Assembly: GCA_002364215.1 (NCBI GenBank)
Contig: DEXQ01000008.1
Span: 63,468-127,467, forward strand
DNA: 64,000 nucleotides
Origin: Aequorivita sp. UBA3180
GTDB taxonomy: Bacteria; Bacteroidota; Bacteroidia; Flavobacteriales; Flavobacteriaceae
Direction: 5' to 3'
Positions 1-8,060 of this stretch are shown one piece after another; position 1 is the first letter of the stretch; each line of letters starts with the position of its first letter. A program made the translations under genes and the position numbers. Below the pieces are notes generated by a model that saw nothing but the letters and a program-made list of their open reading frames with translations, was not told the DNA's origin and searched no databases.

Positions 1-547
1 CGTTTTCGGTATAAAGTAGCGTGCCATTATCTCCAACAATATAGCCTATGCTTTCATCTTTGAATTTTACGTCATTTAAGTTTTCTATTGTCAGTGTGTT
101 ATTTGAAGTCCATGAATTTCCGCCGTCTATAGAATGTAGAACAGTGCCATTATCACCCACAACCCAAATGCTATTTTGGGCATTAACAGCTACTGATACA
201 AGTGCTTCAGTAGTTCCAGAGTTAATTGTATTCCAAGTTTCTCCGCCATTTCCGGTTTTCAAAATATTCCCGTTGCCACCAACTGCATAACCATTATTCA
301 GGCCGTCAAAAGCAAGATCGAAAAAGAATTCTTGCGCACTGCTATCAAACTGTGTCCAAGTTTCTCCGCCATTTTCGGTTTTATAAAATACGCCATCATC
401 TGAAACTACGTGTACTATATTTTCGTCTATTGTGTAAATAGCGCCATGATAATTGTTTGTAATTTCAATAGGCAGATAATTCCAATTTTCTTGGGAAAAT
501 ACAAATGTTGAAATGAGCAGAATTGTAAAATGTAATAATTTTTTCAT
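1..547 (-). CDS. YCF48/BNR-repeat secreted protein (N-terminal part, runs off left edge)
   Basis: Only the first ~182 codons are in the window; the rest lies beyond position 1. The ATG is at 547. Residues 1-18 form a signal peptide (Lys-Lys, then a hydrophobic stretch ending Val-Phe-Ser before Gln). After it come blade-like repeats, about 40 residues apart, each with a Gly-Gly-(Glu/Asn)-(Thr/Ser)-Trp motif (TENGGETW, TGNGGETW, SIDGGNSW), alternating with VVGDNG/VGGNG loops. This is the pattern of YCF48/Hcf136-type or BNR beta-propellers. Such proteins in flavobacteria are exported and often end in a type IX sorting domain, which would be outside the window. The role is unknown. Confidence 0.85.
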   Translation of the reverse strand, partial: MKKLLHFTILLISTFVFSQENWNYLPIEITNNYHGAIYTIDENIVHVVSDDGVFYKTENGGETWTQFDSSAQEFFFDLAFDGLNNGYAVGGNGNILKTGNGGETWNTINSGTTEALVSVAVNAQNSIWVVGDNGTVLHSIDGGNSWTSNNTLTIENLNDVKFKDESIGYIVGDNGTLLYTEN

Positions 548-604
548 GTCATTTCTTTTAAAAAGTTATTTTAAAATTGATTATTATCATTGACAAAGCA
601 GAAA

Positions 605-901
605 TCATCGCAAAACCAATTTCTTAATCAAATCCTTTCCCAATTCCTCATTCAGCAATTTGATGATTTTTTCCTTTCCGTAACTTAACTCTTCCCTCAG
701 AACGGATGATGAAAGCTGTACATAAAGTGTGTCACGATCCAATTTTATATCTGTCGTGTATTTCGAGATAGCCACGCCCATTACCGAATCCCAAGCTTCT
801 TTGGCGTTTACTTTGTCCAAACCTTTCTCCAGGCGGTTTGCATCGATAAACTCTTTTAAAGCATCTCCAATTGAAATATTTTCTGCGTGTCTTTTTGCCA
901 T
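605..901 (-). CDS. DUF721 (DciA-like) domain protein
   Basis: A 98-residue protein that is almost entirely one DUF721 domain. Visible family features are the N-terminal helix (ISIGDALKEFI), a WDSVMG segment in the middle (the usual W-x-x-V-x-G/A), and the C-terminal YGKEKIIKLLNEELG helix. DciA relatives help load or operate the replicative helicase in bacteria without DnaC; the short Bacteroidota form has not been shown to do so, so that is inference. It lies downstream of recF and a small lipoprotein on the same strand, and DUF721 proteins often accompany recF. Start ATG at 901. Confidence 0.85.
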   Translation of the reverse strand: MAKRHAENISIGDALKEFIDANRLEKGLDKVNAKEAWDSVMGVAISKYTTDIKLDRDTLYVQLSSSVLREELSYGKEKIIKLLNEELGKDLIKKLVLR

Positions 902-918
902 TTTTCTGTTTTGGGTTA

Positions 919-1356
919 TCAGTTATCAGTTGTCGGTATTCCGAAATCAAACTTTTTAAATTTTGAATAAGTATAAATTTTAGTATCCCTATTTATAACT
1001 GTAAGTGTGCTATCCTTTGCTTCAATAACGGTTTCTTTCCATTCGTCAAAAGGAGTTTTGTAATACATCCGCAGGCTATCTTCTTCAATTTTTAAAGTGA
1101 AATTTTCCGCAACGCCGTTTGTCCTAAAAGTACCATCAAACTTTGGGGAAACCTTGGTTCGTGAGCCGCTGTCGCCCTTCACTTCAATATAGTCAATTAC
1201 AGTGTTTATTTCAAATTCTTTCTTTTCACCATCGGGCATTTTCACGGTTTTTATTTCCCAATAACCGCTGAGGTTTTGTTTTTGAGCCTCGGGATTTGGT
1301 TTTTCGCAAGAAACAAAAAGTAAGGTAATTAGTAGAAATGTGATTTTATAAATCAT
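919..1356 (-). CDS. Lipocalin-like lipoprotein
   Basis: A 145-residue protein with a signal peptide and a lipobox (LLFVSC, Cys at residue 17), so probably lipid-anchored at the periplasmic face. The mature part begins GYWEIKTVKMPDGEK and continues as short beta-strand-like segments, resembling the 'lipocalin-like' domain of small Bacteroidota lipoproteins. The ligand is unknown. Its last residues (PTTDN) and stop codon are written in an (ATCAGTT)-type degenerate repeat that also fills the space before the DUF721 gene, so the natural C-terminus may once have been different. It sits between recF and the DUF721 gene and may be co-transcribed with both. Confidence 0.75.
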   Translation of the reverse strand: MIYKITFLLITLLFVSCEKPNPEAQKQNLSGYWEIKTVKMPDGEKKEFEINTVIDYIEVKGDSGSRTKVSPKFDGTFRTNGVAENFTLKIEEDSLRMYYKTPFDEWKETVIEAKDSTLTVINRDTKIYTYSKFKKFDFGIPTTDN

Positions 1357-1374
1357 TTTTTTTCAAATTTTCTT

Positions 1375-1399
1375 CGCGCCTTTGCGCCTTTGCGTGCAT
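1375..1399. repeat. GCGCCTTT degenerate direct repeat
   Basis: Two and a half copies of a GCGCCTTT unit (ending GCGTGC) lie between the lipoprotein start and the recF stop. Short repeats of this sort mark many gene junctions in this window. No function is assigned. Confidence 0.6.
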
Positions 1400-1436
1400 T
1401 TTTTTCTCACAAAAACACAAAGATCCGTTATTTCCA

Positions 1437-1468
1437 ATTAACCAATAACACTTAACACCTAACACTTA
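1437..1468. repeat. Degenerate ACACTTAAC tandem repeat behind recF
   Basis: About three and a half units of a 9-base motif (ACACTTAAC/ACACCTAAC) lie just beyond the recF stop codon, read on the plus strand. The pattern is like the other short AT-rich tandem arrays in this window (9082, 19490, 22422). Confidence 0.6.
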
Positions 1469-1472
1469 ACTC

Positions 1473-2552
1473 CTAAAGCGGAAACATCTTATAAGTCTGA
1501 TGTACTTTTTTTATAACTTCTTCAGTCCTTTCCGCGTGGGTATCGCTAATAAATAGCTGTCCAAAATTTTCATTGTCAACCAAAGTAATTAAATGCTCCA
1601 CCCGTGTTTCGTCAAGTTTATCAAAAATATCATCCAATAACAAAATAGGATTCGTTTTTGAATGGTTTTTTATGAAATCGAACTGAGCCAATTTTAAAGC
1701 TATAAGATACGATTTTTGTTGCCCCTGCGACCCGAATTTCTTGATTGGGTGTCCGTCAATCTCAAAAACCAAATCGTCTTTGTGTATCCCAAAGTTGGTG
1801 TATTGTGTAATTTTATCTTTCGTAATATTTTTCTGAAGCAGCGTCAACAGGTCGTTTTCCTGCAATTGACTTTCATAAACCAAATTTATGCTTTCCGCGC
1901 CACTGCTGATGGATTTGTAGCGATTTAAAAATATCGGTAGAAATTCTTCCAAAAAAGCAGTCCGCTTTCCAAAAATAGAAGTCCCGAAATTGTGAAGCTG
2001 TTCGTTGTAAATATCAATGGTGTCTTGACTAAAAGTGTTGTTTGCCGCAAAATATTTCAAAAGCGAATTGCGCTGTGCCAGCACTTTGTTGTATTTAATG
2101 AGCGTATTCAGATAATCGGAATCGCGTTGCGAAATAACACCATCAATAAATTTTCTACGGGTGTCGCTTCCTTCAATTATCAAATCCCTGTCAGCTGGAG
2201 AAATGATGACTAAAGGCAGAAACCCTATGTGCTCGCTAAATTTGTCATAAGCTTTCCCATTTCGTTTTATAATTTTTTTCTGTCCTTTTTTTGCGCTTAC
2301 CACAATTTTTTCGGGCGTTTCCTTTCGTTCGTAAAAACCTTCCACCACAAAAAAATCCTCTCCGTGTTTCATGTTTTGGGTCGTAATGGGGTTAAAGTAA
2401 CTTTTTCCGAAGGAAAGGTGATAGATTGCATCCAGCGCATTGGTCTTTCCCACGCCATTATTTCCCACAAAACAATTTATTTTTGGGTCAAATTCGAAGG
2501 TTTCGGCTTCAAAATTTTTATAGTTGAGCAAAGAGAGCTTTTGTAAAATCAT
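1473..2552 (-). CDS. recF: DNA replication and repair protein RecF
   Basis: A 359-residue SMC-like ABC ATPase that binds gapped duplex DNA and, with RecO and RecR, helps load RecA at stalled forks. Residues 1-40 show the RecF N-terminus, with Walker A GNNGVGKT at 30-37. The ABC signature FGSQGQQ is at 273-279, and Walker B ILLLDD at 303-308 is followed by the D-loop region DKLDE. Length is normal for the family (about 360). Start ATG at 2552. The gene is not near dnaA or dnaN here, which is usual in Bacteroidota. It probably heads the minus-strand run recF, lipoprotein, DUF721. Confidence 0.97.
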   Translation of the reverse strand: MILQKLSLLNYKNFEAETFEFDPKINCFVGNNGVGKTNALDAIYHLSFGKSYFNPITTQNMKHGEDFFVVEGFYERKETPEKIVVSAKKGQKKIIKRNGKAYDKFSEHIGFLPLVIISPADRDLIIEGSDTRRKFIDGVISQRDSDYLNTLIKYNKVLAQRNSLLKYFAANNTFSQDTIDIYNEQLHNFGTSIFGKRTAFLEEFLPIFLNRYKSISSGAESINLVYESQLQENDLLTLLQKNITKDKITQYTNFGIHKDDLVFEIDGHPIKKFGSQGQQKSYLIALKLAQFDFIKNHSKTNPILLLDDIFDKLDETRVEHLITLVDNENFGQLFISDTHAERTEEVIKKVHQTYKMFPL

Positions 2553-2848
2553 ATAAAAATGACATAAGACTTTTAGACGTAGGATGTAAGACTAAAAAAA
2601 TGAAAGTTAATTTTAAAAAAACGTTTTAAAGGTTGTAAAAATAAGAGGTTTGGAATGATTTAATCCTACGTCTTATGTCCTTTTGTCTTAGGTCAATTAT
2701 GAAAATTTTCAATTCTCCACAAATTTTTTCAGTAATGACGGCTTGTCGAAGACAAAAGGCTGCTTTGCAAATTATTAAAAAATAAGAAATATTTATCCTT
2801 TCAAATTCCATTTAAAATTTTATTTTTGCGCCACTATAACCTAAAACT
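2553..2848. other. Divergent intergenic region recF / TPR gene
   Basis: About 300 bases without a gene. Two opposed copies of a degenerate repeat are visible: CCTACGTCTTATGTCC near 2672 on the plus strand, and a related block at 2567-2592 reading the same way on the minus strand. The Bacteroidota-type -7 box TATTTTTG at 2821-2828 lies just before the TPR gene and is its likely promoter; a TTTC near 2799 is the best -33 candidate. Nothing else is recognised. Confidence 0.5.
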
Positions 2849-3616
2849 ATGGCAACGTACAAGAAACGCGGAGGCAAACCAACTACAAAAGCTGAAAAAG
2901 AAACGCAGCTTGAAGAAAACAGCACAACGGCAGAAGTATTTAATACGCTTGACGAAGGCGCATCAAAAACGGAAGCTTGGGTTGAAAAGAACCAAAAAGG
3001 AATTTTGGGCTTTATCATTGTTGTGGCAGTTCTGGTGTTGGGATACTTTGCTTACGATCAATATATTAAAACCCCGAAAGAGGCAGAGGCAATGAACGAG
3101 ATGTTCCAAGCCCAGAGCTATTGGGAACAGGCGTTGACCGCACCTGCAAAAGATTCACTTTACAACCTTTCCTTACAAGGTGGTGAAGGCAAGTATGGTT
3201 TCTTGGAGATTATTGAGAACTACAGCGGTACAAATGCAGCCAACCTTGCGCATTATTATGCTGGAATGGCTTATTTGAATACAAATAAATATCAAGATGC
3301 TATTGCGCATTTAGACAAATTCAGCAGTGATGACGATGTTTTGGCACCTTTGGCAAAAGGGGCAATTGGTGATGCTTTTGTACAATTGGGTCAAAATGAG
3401 GATGCCTTGAAATATTACGAGGAAGCAGCATCAATGCGTACCAACGATTTTACAACGCCGCGTTTTCTTTTGAAAGCAGGTATTGCCGCCATGTCTTTGA
3501 GCCAAAATGATAAGGCATTGGCGCATTTCAAAAAAATAGCAGACGAGTACCCAAAATCTACCGAAGCTACTAAGGCTGAAATCTATACCGGCCGAGCGGA
3601 AGCAATGAATAAATAA
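2849..3616 (+). CDS. Membrane-anchored tetratricopeptide repeat protein
   Basis: A 255-residue protein: a charged, low-complexity N-terminus, one membrane segment at about residues 51-67 (GILGFIIVVAVLVLGYFAY), then a periplasmic helical region with TPR-like repeats. Clear units are HYYAGMAYLNTNKYQDAIAH, AIGDAFVQLGQNEDALKYYE and AGIAAMSLSQNDKALAHFK. The layout resembles YfgM (one TM plus TPRs), which acts as a periplasmic chaperone adaptor in enterobacteria; that role is only inferred. Its stop codon is directly followed by the ribH ATG with no spacer, so the two are surely co-transcribed. Confidence 0.85.
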   Translation: MATYKKRGGKPTTKAEKETQLEENSTTAEVFNTLDEGASKTEAWVEKNQKGILGFIIVVAVLVLGYFAYDQYIKTPKEAEAMNEMFQAQSYWEQALTAPAKDSLYNLSLQGGEGKYGFLEIIENYSGTNAANLAHYYAGMAYLNTNKYQDAIAHLDKFSSDDDVLAPLAKGAIGDAFVQLGQNEDALKYYEEAASMRTNDFTTPRFLLKAGIAAMSLSQNDKALAHFKKIADEYPKSTEATKAEIYTGRAEAMNK

Positions 3617-4114
3617 ATGGCTACAGCAAATACAAATTTATCGGCTTACGATAAAACAACAATCCCAAACGCGAAGGACTTTCGGTTTGGGATTGTTGTT
3701 TCAGAATGGAACCACGATATTACAGAAGGAATGTTTCAGGGCGCTTTTGATGCTTTAAAGGATTGCGGTGCCATCAATGAAAACATTGTCCGCTGGAATG
3801 TTCCCGGCAGTTTTGAACTTATCTTCGGGTGTAATCAAATTACGCAAAGCTATGATATGCTTGATGCCGTAATTGCAATTGGAAGCGTAATTCAAGGCGA
3901 AACAAAACACTTTGACTATGTCTGCGAAGCCGTTGCCCAAGGCATAAAAGATTTGAACGTCCACGGTAATATTCCCGTCATTTTCTGCGTGCTTACCGAT
4001 AACAATATGCAACAGGCCATAGACCGCAGCGGCGGCAAACACGGTAACAAAGGTACTGAGGCCGCAATTGCTGCGATAAAAATGGCACAGCTGAGGAAGG
4101 AATCAAAATTTTAG
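3617..4114 (+). CDS. ribH: 6,7-dimethyl-8-ribityllumazine synthase
   Basis: A 165-residue protein for the penultimate step of riboflavin synthesis, condensing 5-amino-6-(D-ribitylamino)uracil with 3,4-dihydroxy-2-butanone 4-phosphate. Family motifs are all present: FGIVVSEWNHDIT near residue 24, WNVPGSFEL near 60, GSVIQGETKHFDYV near 88 (with the catalytic His region) and GGKHGNKGTEAA near 139. The enzyme normally forms a hollow icosahedral or pentameric assembly in the cytoplasm. The gene abuts the TPR gene (stop and start adjacent). No FMN riboswitch is seen upstream. Confidence 0.97.
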   Translation: MATANTNLSAYDKTTIPNAKDFRFGIVVSEWNHDITEGMFQGAFDALKDCGAINENIVRWNVPGSFELIFGCNQITQSYDMLDAVIAIGSVIQGETKHFDYVCEAVAQGIKDLNVHGNIPVIFCVLTDNNMQQAIDRSGGKHGNKGTEAAIAAIKMAQLRKESKF

Positions 4115-4127
4115 TCCCACCCTAAAT

Positions 4128-4205
4128 CCCTCCCCGAGGGAGGGACGTTTTAAATTTTCATAAAATCTTGGGTTTGCTCCCCTCCTTTGGAGGGGCTGGG
4201 GGAGG
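4128..4205. repeat. G/C-rich palindromic repeat pair (type A)
   Basis: Two hairpins lie 35 bases apart behind ribH: CCCTCCC-CGA-GGGAGGG at 4128-4144 and CCCCTCC-TTT-GGAGGGG at 4179-4195, the second followed by CTGGGGGAGG. A relative of the second, CCCCCTT-TG-AAGGGGG plus CTGGAGGG, is at 9880-9903. They could act as transcription terminators, but they lack a T-tract, and the repetition suggests a dispersed element. Confidence 0.75.
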
Positions 4206-4278
4206 ACTTCGGCATGGTAATTGTTCAAAAAACAATTAAATTCTGAATTCATAATTCTGAATTCCTAATTGAATTAAG

Positions 4279-4286
4279 TAACTTTG
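4279..4286 (+). promoter_or_regulatory. -7 box TAACTTTG upstream of the 94-aa gene and mutL run
   Basis: An exact match to the Bacteroidota -7 consensus TAnnTTTG, 13 bases before the ATG at 4300. No good TTTG -33 box is seen. It would drive the small membrane protein, mutL, the rhomboids and the EEP gene. Confidence 0.5.
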
Positions 4287-4299
4287 AAGCACGACAATT

Positions 4300-4584
4300 A
4301 TGGGACTAATAGGTAAGAGAAAAAACAAAAAGTACAGCTACAAACCGCGTCATTACGAATTTGACGGAGACGGCAGCCCATTTTCAATGGGCCATAAATT
4401 TGATGAATTCCGAACTACAGTTGGAGACAACAAAGGTTTGAAAGGAAAATTCAAAACCGCTTGGGCAGATTTACGGCAATCTTCCGACAGAAAAGCAAAC
4501 CGAAGACTGATTGTAATCATTGCCATTCTCGTGCTACTTTTCCTTTTTATTATTGAATTTGATTTATCTATTTTCTACGCATAA
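4300..4584 (+). CDS. Small conserved membrane protein
   Basis: A 94-residue protein: a basic N-terminus (GKRKNKKYSYKPRHYEF), a central polar region, and a single C-terminal membrane segment at about residues 70-87 (LIVIIAILVLLFLFIIEF), so probably tail-anchored in the inner membrane. I recall relatives being labelled riboflavin synthase beta subunit, most likely carried over from neighbouring ribH; nothing in this sequence supports an enzyme. It is 6 bases ahead of mutL and shares its transcript. The function is unknown. Confidence 0.75.
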   Translation: MGLIGKRKNKKYSYKPRHYEFDGDGSPFSMGHKFDEFRTTVGDNKGLKGKFKTAWADLRQSSDRKANRRLIVIIAILVLLFLFIIEFDLSIFYA

Positions 4585-4590
4585 ATTTTA

Positions 4591-6435
4591 ATGGCAGACA
4601 TTATTCAGTTATTACCGGATCACGTTGCAAACCAGATTGCAGCTGGCGAAGTTGTGCAACGCCCCGCCTCGGTAGTGAAGGAATTATTGGAAAACGCCAT
4701 TGACGCAAAGGCAACTTCAATCACACTGGTAATTAAAGATGCGGGAAAAACCCTCGTGCAGGTTACCGACAACGGTATCGGGATGAGCGTTACCGACGCT
4801 AGGCTCAGTTTTGAGCGCCACGCCACTTCAAAAATCAAATCGGCTGAAGATCTTTTTAATTTGCATACCAAAGGTTTCCGTGGGGAAGCTTTGGCATCTA
4901 TTGCCGCCATTGCGCACGTTGAGCTAAAAACCAAAACCGAAGATTCTGAAATAGGAACACACCTCACCATTGAAGGCAGCAAAGTAATTTCGCAGGACCC
5001 GGCGGTGGTTCCAAAGGGCACGACCATTTCAGTAAAAAATCTTTTCTACAACATTCCCGCGCGGCGGAACTTTTTAAAAAGCAATCCCGTGGAAACGCGG
5101 CACATTATTGACGAATTCCATCGTGTTGCGCTTGCGCACCCAACTGTTGCTTTCCAAATGCTTCACAATGGGAGCGATGTTTTTAACCTTCCATCGTCAA
5201 ATTCCCGCCAACGTATTGTAAATATCTTCGGAAGCAAAACCAATGAAAAATTGGTTCCCGTAAGCGAGGAAACCGAAATCTTAAAAATTGAAGGCTTTGT
5301 ATTGAAGCCCGAATTCGGAAAGAAAAGTAGGGGAGAGCAGTTCTTTTTTGTGAATGATCGTTTTATTAAAAGTCCATATCTGCACCACGCGGTTTCGTCG
5401 GCCTTTGAAGGTTTGATGAAAAATGATGTGCATCCGGGCTATTTTCTCTTTTTGGAAGTAGATCCGCATTCCATCGATATCAACATCCATCCCACAAAAA
5501 CCGAAATAAAATTTGACGATGAGCATTCCATTTATGCCATGCTCCGCGCAACGGTTAAACACAGTTTAGGGCAATTCAATATTGCGCCAGTACTCGATTT
5601 TGAAAGGGACAAAGGTTTTGATACACCGTACGATTATAACAAAAAACAACCAACAGCGCCTTCCATAGAAGTGGATAGAGAGTTTAATCCTTTTAAGGAA
5701 AAACCCAAACAGGGCAATATCAATTTTCCTTTTAAAAGAGAACAGTCTGCTGCGTGGGAATCACTTTATGTAGGGTTAAAAGATGAAACTGCAACGGTTT
5801 CAAACCTGGAAGATATTGAATTTGAAAGCGAGGAAGTAACCGGGAGTCTTTTTGAAAATTCCGAAGCAGAATCGGGACAGATAACCTTCCAGATTCAGAA
5901 TAAATACATCGTAAGTCCTTTAAAAAACGGTATGATGGTAATTCACCAAAACCTAGCGCACCAACGGATTCTTTACGAGGAATTGCTGAAAAACATCACT
6001 GTAAAAGAAGCGGTGAGTCAGCAATTATTGTTTCCGCTGCAATTGCATTTTTCAAGGCCAGATCTCGAAATTATTGAAAAAGTACGCGAACAATTGGAGC
6101 ATACGGGCTTTATCTTTTCAGAAATAAAAGATGAAACCATTGAGATTAGCGGAATTCCCGTGCTGATATTGGAAAGCCATGTTGTAAATTTGCTCAGCCA
6201 ATTGGTGTACGATATAAAGGAAGAAGTACCCGATAGCGGTTTTAGCCAAAACGATATGCTTGCAAAGTCAATGGCGGCAAGTATGGCAATAAAAACCGGT
6301 ATTTCTTTGAACAGGGAGGAACGGGAACATTTGATCAATCAACTTTTTGCGTGCAAAGAACCTTCTGTTTCCCCAAGGAATAAATTGGTTTTTACAACAA
6401 TGGACGTGAGCGATCTCGATAAAAAATTTATGTAA
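4591..6435 (+). CDS. mutL: DNA mismatch repair protein MutL
   Basis: A 614-residue GHKL ATPase that couples MutS mismatch recognition to downstream repair. ATP-binding motifs are clear: LLENAIDA near residues 32-39, DNGIGM near 60-65 and TKGFRGEALASIA near 91-103; NIHPTKTEIKF near 300 marks the end of the N-terminal region. The C-terminal dimerisation domain starts near 430. The usual endonuclease motif DQHA-x2-E-x4-E is changed here to HQNLAHQRILYE at about 452-463, so the metal-dependent nicking activity may be altered. The gene is followed without a gap by the first rhomboid gene. Confidence 0.97.
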   Translation: MADIIQLLPDHVANQIAAGEVVQRPASVVKELLENAIDAKATSITLVIKDAGKTLVQVTDNGIGMSVTDARLSFERHATSKIKSAEDLFNLHTKGFRGEALASIAAIAHVELKTKTEDSEIGTHLTIEGSKVISQDPAVVPKGTTISVKNLFYNIPARRNFLKSNPVETRHIIDEFHRVALAHPTVAFQMLHNGSDVFNLPSSNSRQRIVNIFGSKTNEKLVPVSEETEILKIEGFVLKPEFGKKSRGEQFFFVNDRFIKSPYLHHAVSSAFEGLMKNDVHPGYFLFLEVDPHSIDINIHPTKTEIKFDDEHSIYAMLRATVKHSLGQFNIAPVLDFERDKGFDTPYDYNKKQPTAPSIEVDREFNPFKEKPKQGNINFPFKREQSAAWESLYVGLKDETATVSNLEDIEFESEEVTGSLFENSEAESGQITFQIQNKYIVSPLKNGMMVIHQNLAHQRILYEELLKNITVKEAVSQQLLFPLQLHFSRPDLEIIEKVREQLEHTGFIFSEIKDETIEISGIPVLILESHVVNLLSQLVYDIKEEVPDSGFSQNDMLAKSMAASMAIKTGISLNREEREHLINQLFACKEPSVSPRNKLVFTTMDVSDLDKKFM

Positions 6436-7179
6436 ATGGGAAGAATAACCGATACTGTAAAATTTCTATTAATAATTAACGTGATCTTTTATATAGGGTC
6501 ATTTATTATTGGGGATCTCTCTATAAAATTGTTCGCGCTTTACTATTTTGAAAACCCAAATTTTCAATATTGGCAGCCTATTACGCATATGTTTATGCAC
6601 GACCCTTCGTCTATTTTTCACATACTTTTTAATATGTATGCGCTCTGGGCTTTTGGTTCGCCTTTGGAAATGCGCTGGGGGCAAAAAAAGTTTCTATTCT
6701 TTTACTTTTCTGCGGGACTTGGTGCAGCGGCAATTCATACTTTGGTGAATTATTTTCAAATCCACAGTGTGATGGATTCTTTAATAGCCGGTGGCTGGAG
6801 CGAAACGGAAGTAATGAATTACCTTTCTGGCCGCGATGGTGGAAGCAGAGCTGTGCTAGACACAGTTTCTATGGAGAATATACAAGCTATGGCGCAATCT
6901 TATAATGGGGTCGCTTTAGGGGCCTCGGGTGCTGTTTATGGAATTTTGGTGGCCTTCGGAATTATGTTTCCAAATATAGAATTGATGCTTATTTTCCTTC
7001 CAATTCCCATAAAAGCAAAATATTTTATTCCCGGAATTATTTTATTGGATTTGGTTTTCGGTATTACCGGAACGGCCACGGGTATTGCGCATTGGGCACA
7101 CATAGGTGGAGCGCTCTTCGGTTTTATTATGGCCTGGTACTGGAAAAAGAATAGTTTTGATAACCATCGCTGGAATTAA
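6436..7179 (+). CDS. Rhomboid family intramembrane serine protease (first copy)
   Basis: A 247-residue polytopic membrane protein with the rhomboid fold. The serine motif is GASGAVYG at about residues 162-169. The catalytic histidine is in the later helix AHWAHIGGALFGF, and the early HMFMHDPSSIFHILFNMYAL helix has the conserved histidines and Asn of TM2. It should cleave substrates within or near the membrane; the substrates are unknown. An insertion of about 45 residues (LIAGGWSETEVMNYLSGR region) lies between the early helices and the serine helix. The ATG directly follows the mutL stop, and a second rhomboid follows after 2 bases. Confidence 0.95.
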   Translation: MGRITDTVKFLLIINVIFYIGSFIIGDLSIKLFALYYFENPNFQYWQPITHMFMHDPSSIFHILFNMYALWAFGSPLEMRWGQKKFLFFYFSAGLGAAAIHTLVNYFQIHSVMDSLIAGGWSETEVMNYLSGRDGGSRAVLDTVSMENIQAMAQSYNGVALGASGAVYGILVAFGIMFPNIELMLIFLPIPIKAKYFIPGIILLDLVFGITGTATGIAHWAHIGGALFGFIMAWYWKKNSFDNHRWN

Positions 7180-7181
7180 CT

Positions 7182-8057
7182 ATGGCTGCTACTAGTCTTT
7201 CATATAAATATAAAACCGCCAATGTTTTGGTTAAGCTGATTGTGATCAACGTTGCAGCCTTTTTGGTGGTTAGATTGGGAGCTTTCTTTTTAAGCGTTAG
7301 TCCACAATACTTTGCGCGTTGGTTTGTACTTAGTGATGATTTCGATACACTTTTATTTCATCCTTGGTCAATAGTTACATACGGATTTCTGCATTTTGGA
7401 TTTTTTCACATTTTGTTCAATATGCTATGGTTGTATTGGTTTGGGCAGTTTGTATTAAATCTTTTCACTGGAAAAAGACTGCTTACCATTTATTTATTGG
7501 GTGCCGCAGCGGGTGGATTGTTATTTATGCTGTCCTATAATTTCTTTCCTGTTTTTGAAATGCACCGTGGGTTTCTTATTGGCGCCTCGGGAGCGGTAAC
7601 TGCCATTATGGTCTTTATAGCAACCTATACCCCAAATACTGAGGTAAGGCTTTTCACCTTTACCATTAAAATCTGGCACATTGCGCTGTTTCTTTTCCTT
7701 TTTGATTTGGTACGCATTCCCTCATCGGGCAATGCCGGAGGATTGATGGCACACGTGGGCGGAGCACTCTTTGGATATATTTATGCAATTCAGCTTGCCA
7801 AGGGAAACGACATTGGTAAATGGTTTGAAAATTTTATGGATTGGGTCGCTAATCTTTTTAAACCCCGTACAAAAAAGCCCTTCAAAAAGGTACATCGCAC
7901 AACACAACCCGCTCCACGACGTTCTACATCCAAAGCCGAAAAATCTGAAAACCAAAAAAAGGTAGACAGTATTCTTGATAAAATAGGAAAAAGCGGTTAC
8001 GAAAGTCTTACAAAAGAAGAAAAAGACTTTTTGTTCAAAGCCGGAAAAGAAGACTAA
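7182..8057 (+). CDS. Rhomboid family intramembrane serine protease (second copy)
   Basis: A 291-residue rhomboid paralogue of the upstream gene. TM2 carries YGFLHFGFFHILFNMLWLYW, the catalytic serine is in LIGASGAVTAIM near residue 136, and the catalytic histidine is in GGLMAHVGGALFGY near 188. After the last membrane helix there is a basic, Thr/Pro/Lys-rich cytoplasmic tail of about 75 residues (KPRTKKPFKK onward). It ends in a short helical segment (ILDKIGKSGYESLTKEEKDF) that recurs at the C-terminus of many Bacteroidota rhomboids. Separated by 2 bases upstream and 3 bases downstream, so part of one operon. Confidence 0.95.
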   Translation: MAATSLSYKYKTANVLVKLIVINVAAFLVVRLGAFFLSVSPQYFARWFVLSDDFDTLLFHPWSIVTYGFLHFGFFHILFNMLWLYWFGQFVLNLFTGKRLLTIYLLGAAAGGLLFMLSYNFFPVFEMHRGFLIGASGAVTAIMVFIATYTPNTEVRLFTFTIKIWHIALFLFLFDLVRIPSSGNAGGLMAHVGGALFGYIYAIQLAKGNDIGKWFENFMDWVANLFKPRTKKPFKKVHRTTQPAPRRSTSKAEKSENQKKVDSILDKIGKSGYESLTKEEKDFLFKAGKED

Positions 8058-8060
8058 CCA

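Noticed and set aside
4620..5027. Antisense frame of 135 codons in mutL
   Set aside because: Shadow of the conserved MutL ATPase region.
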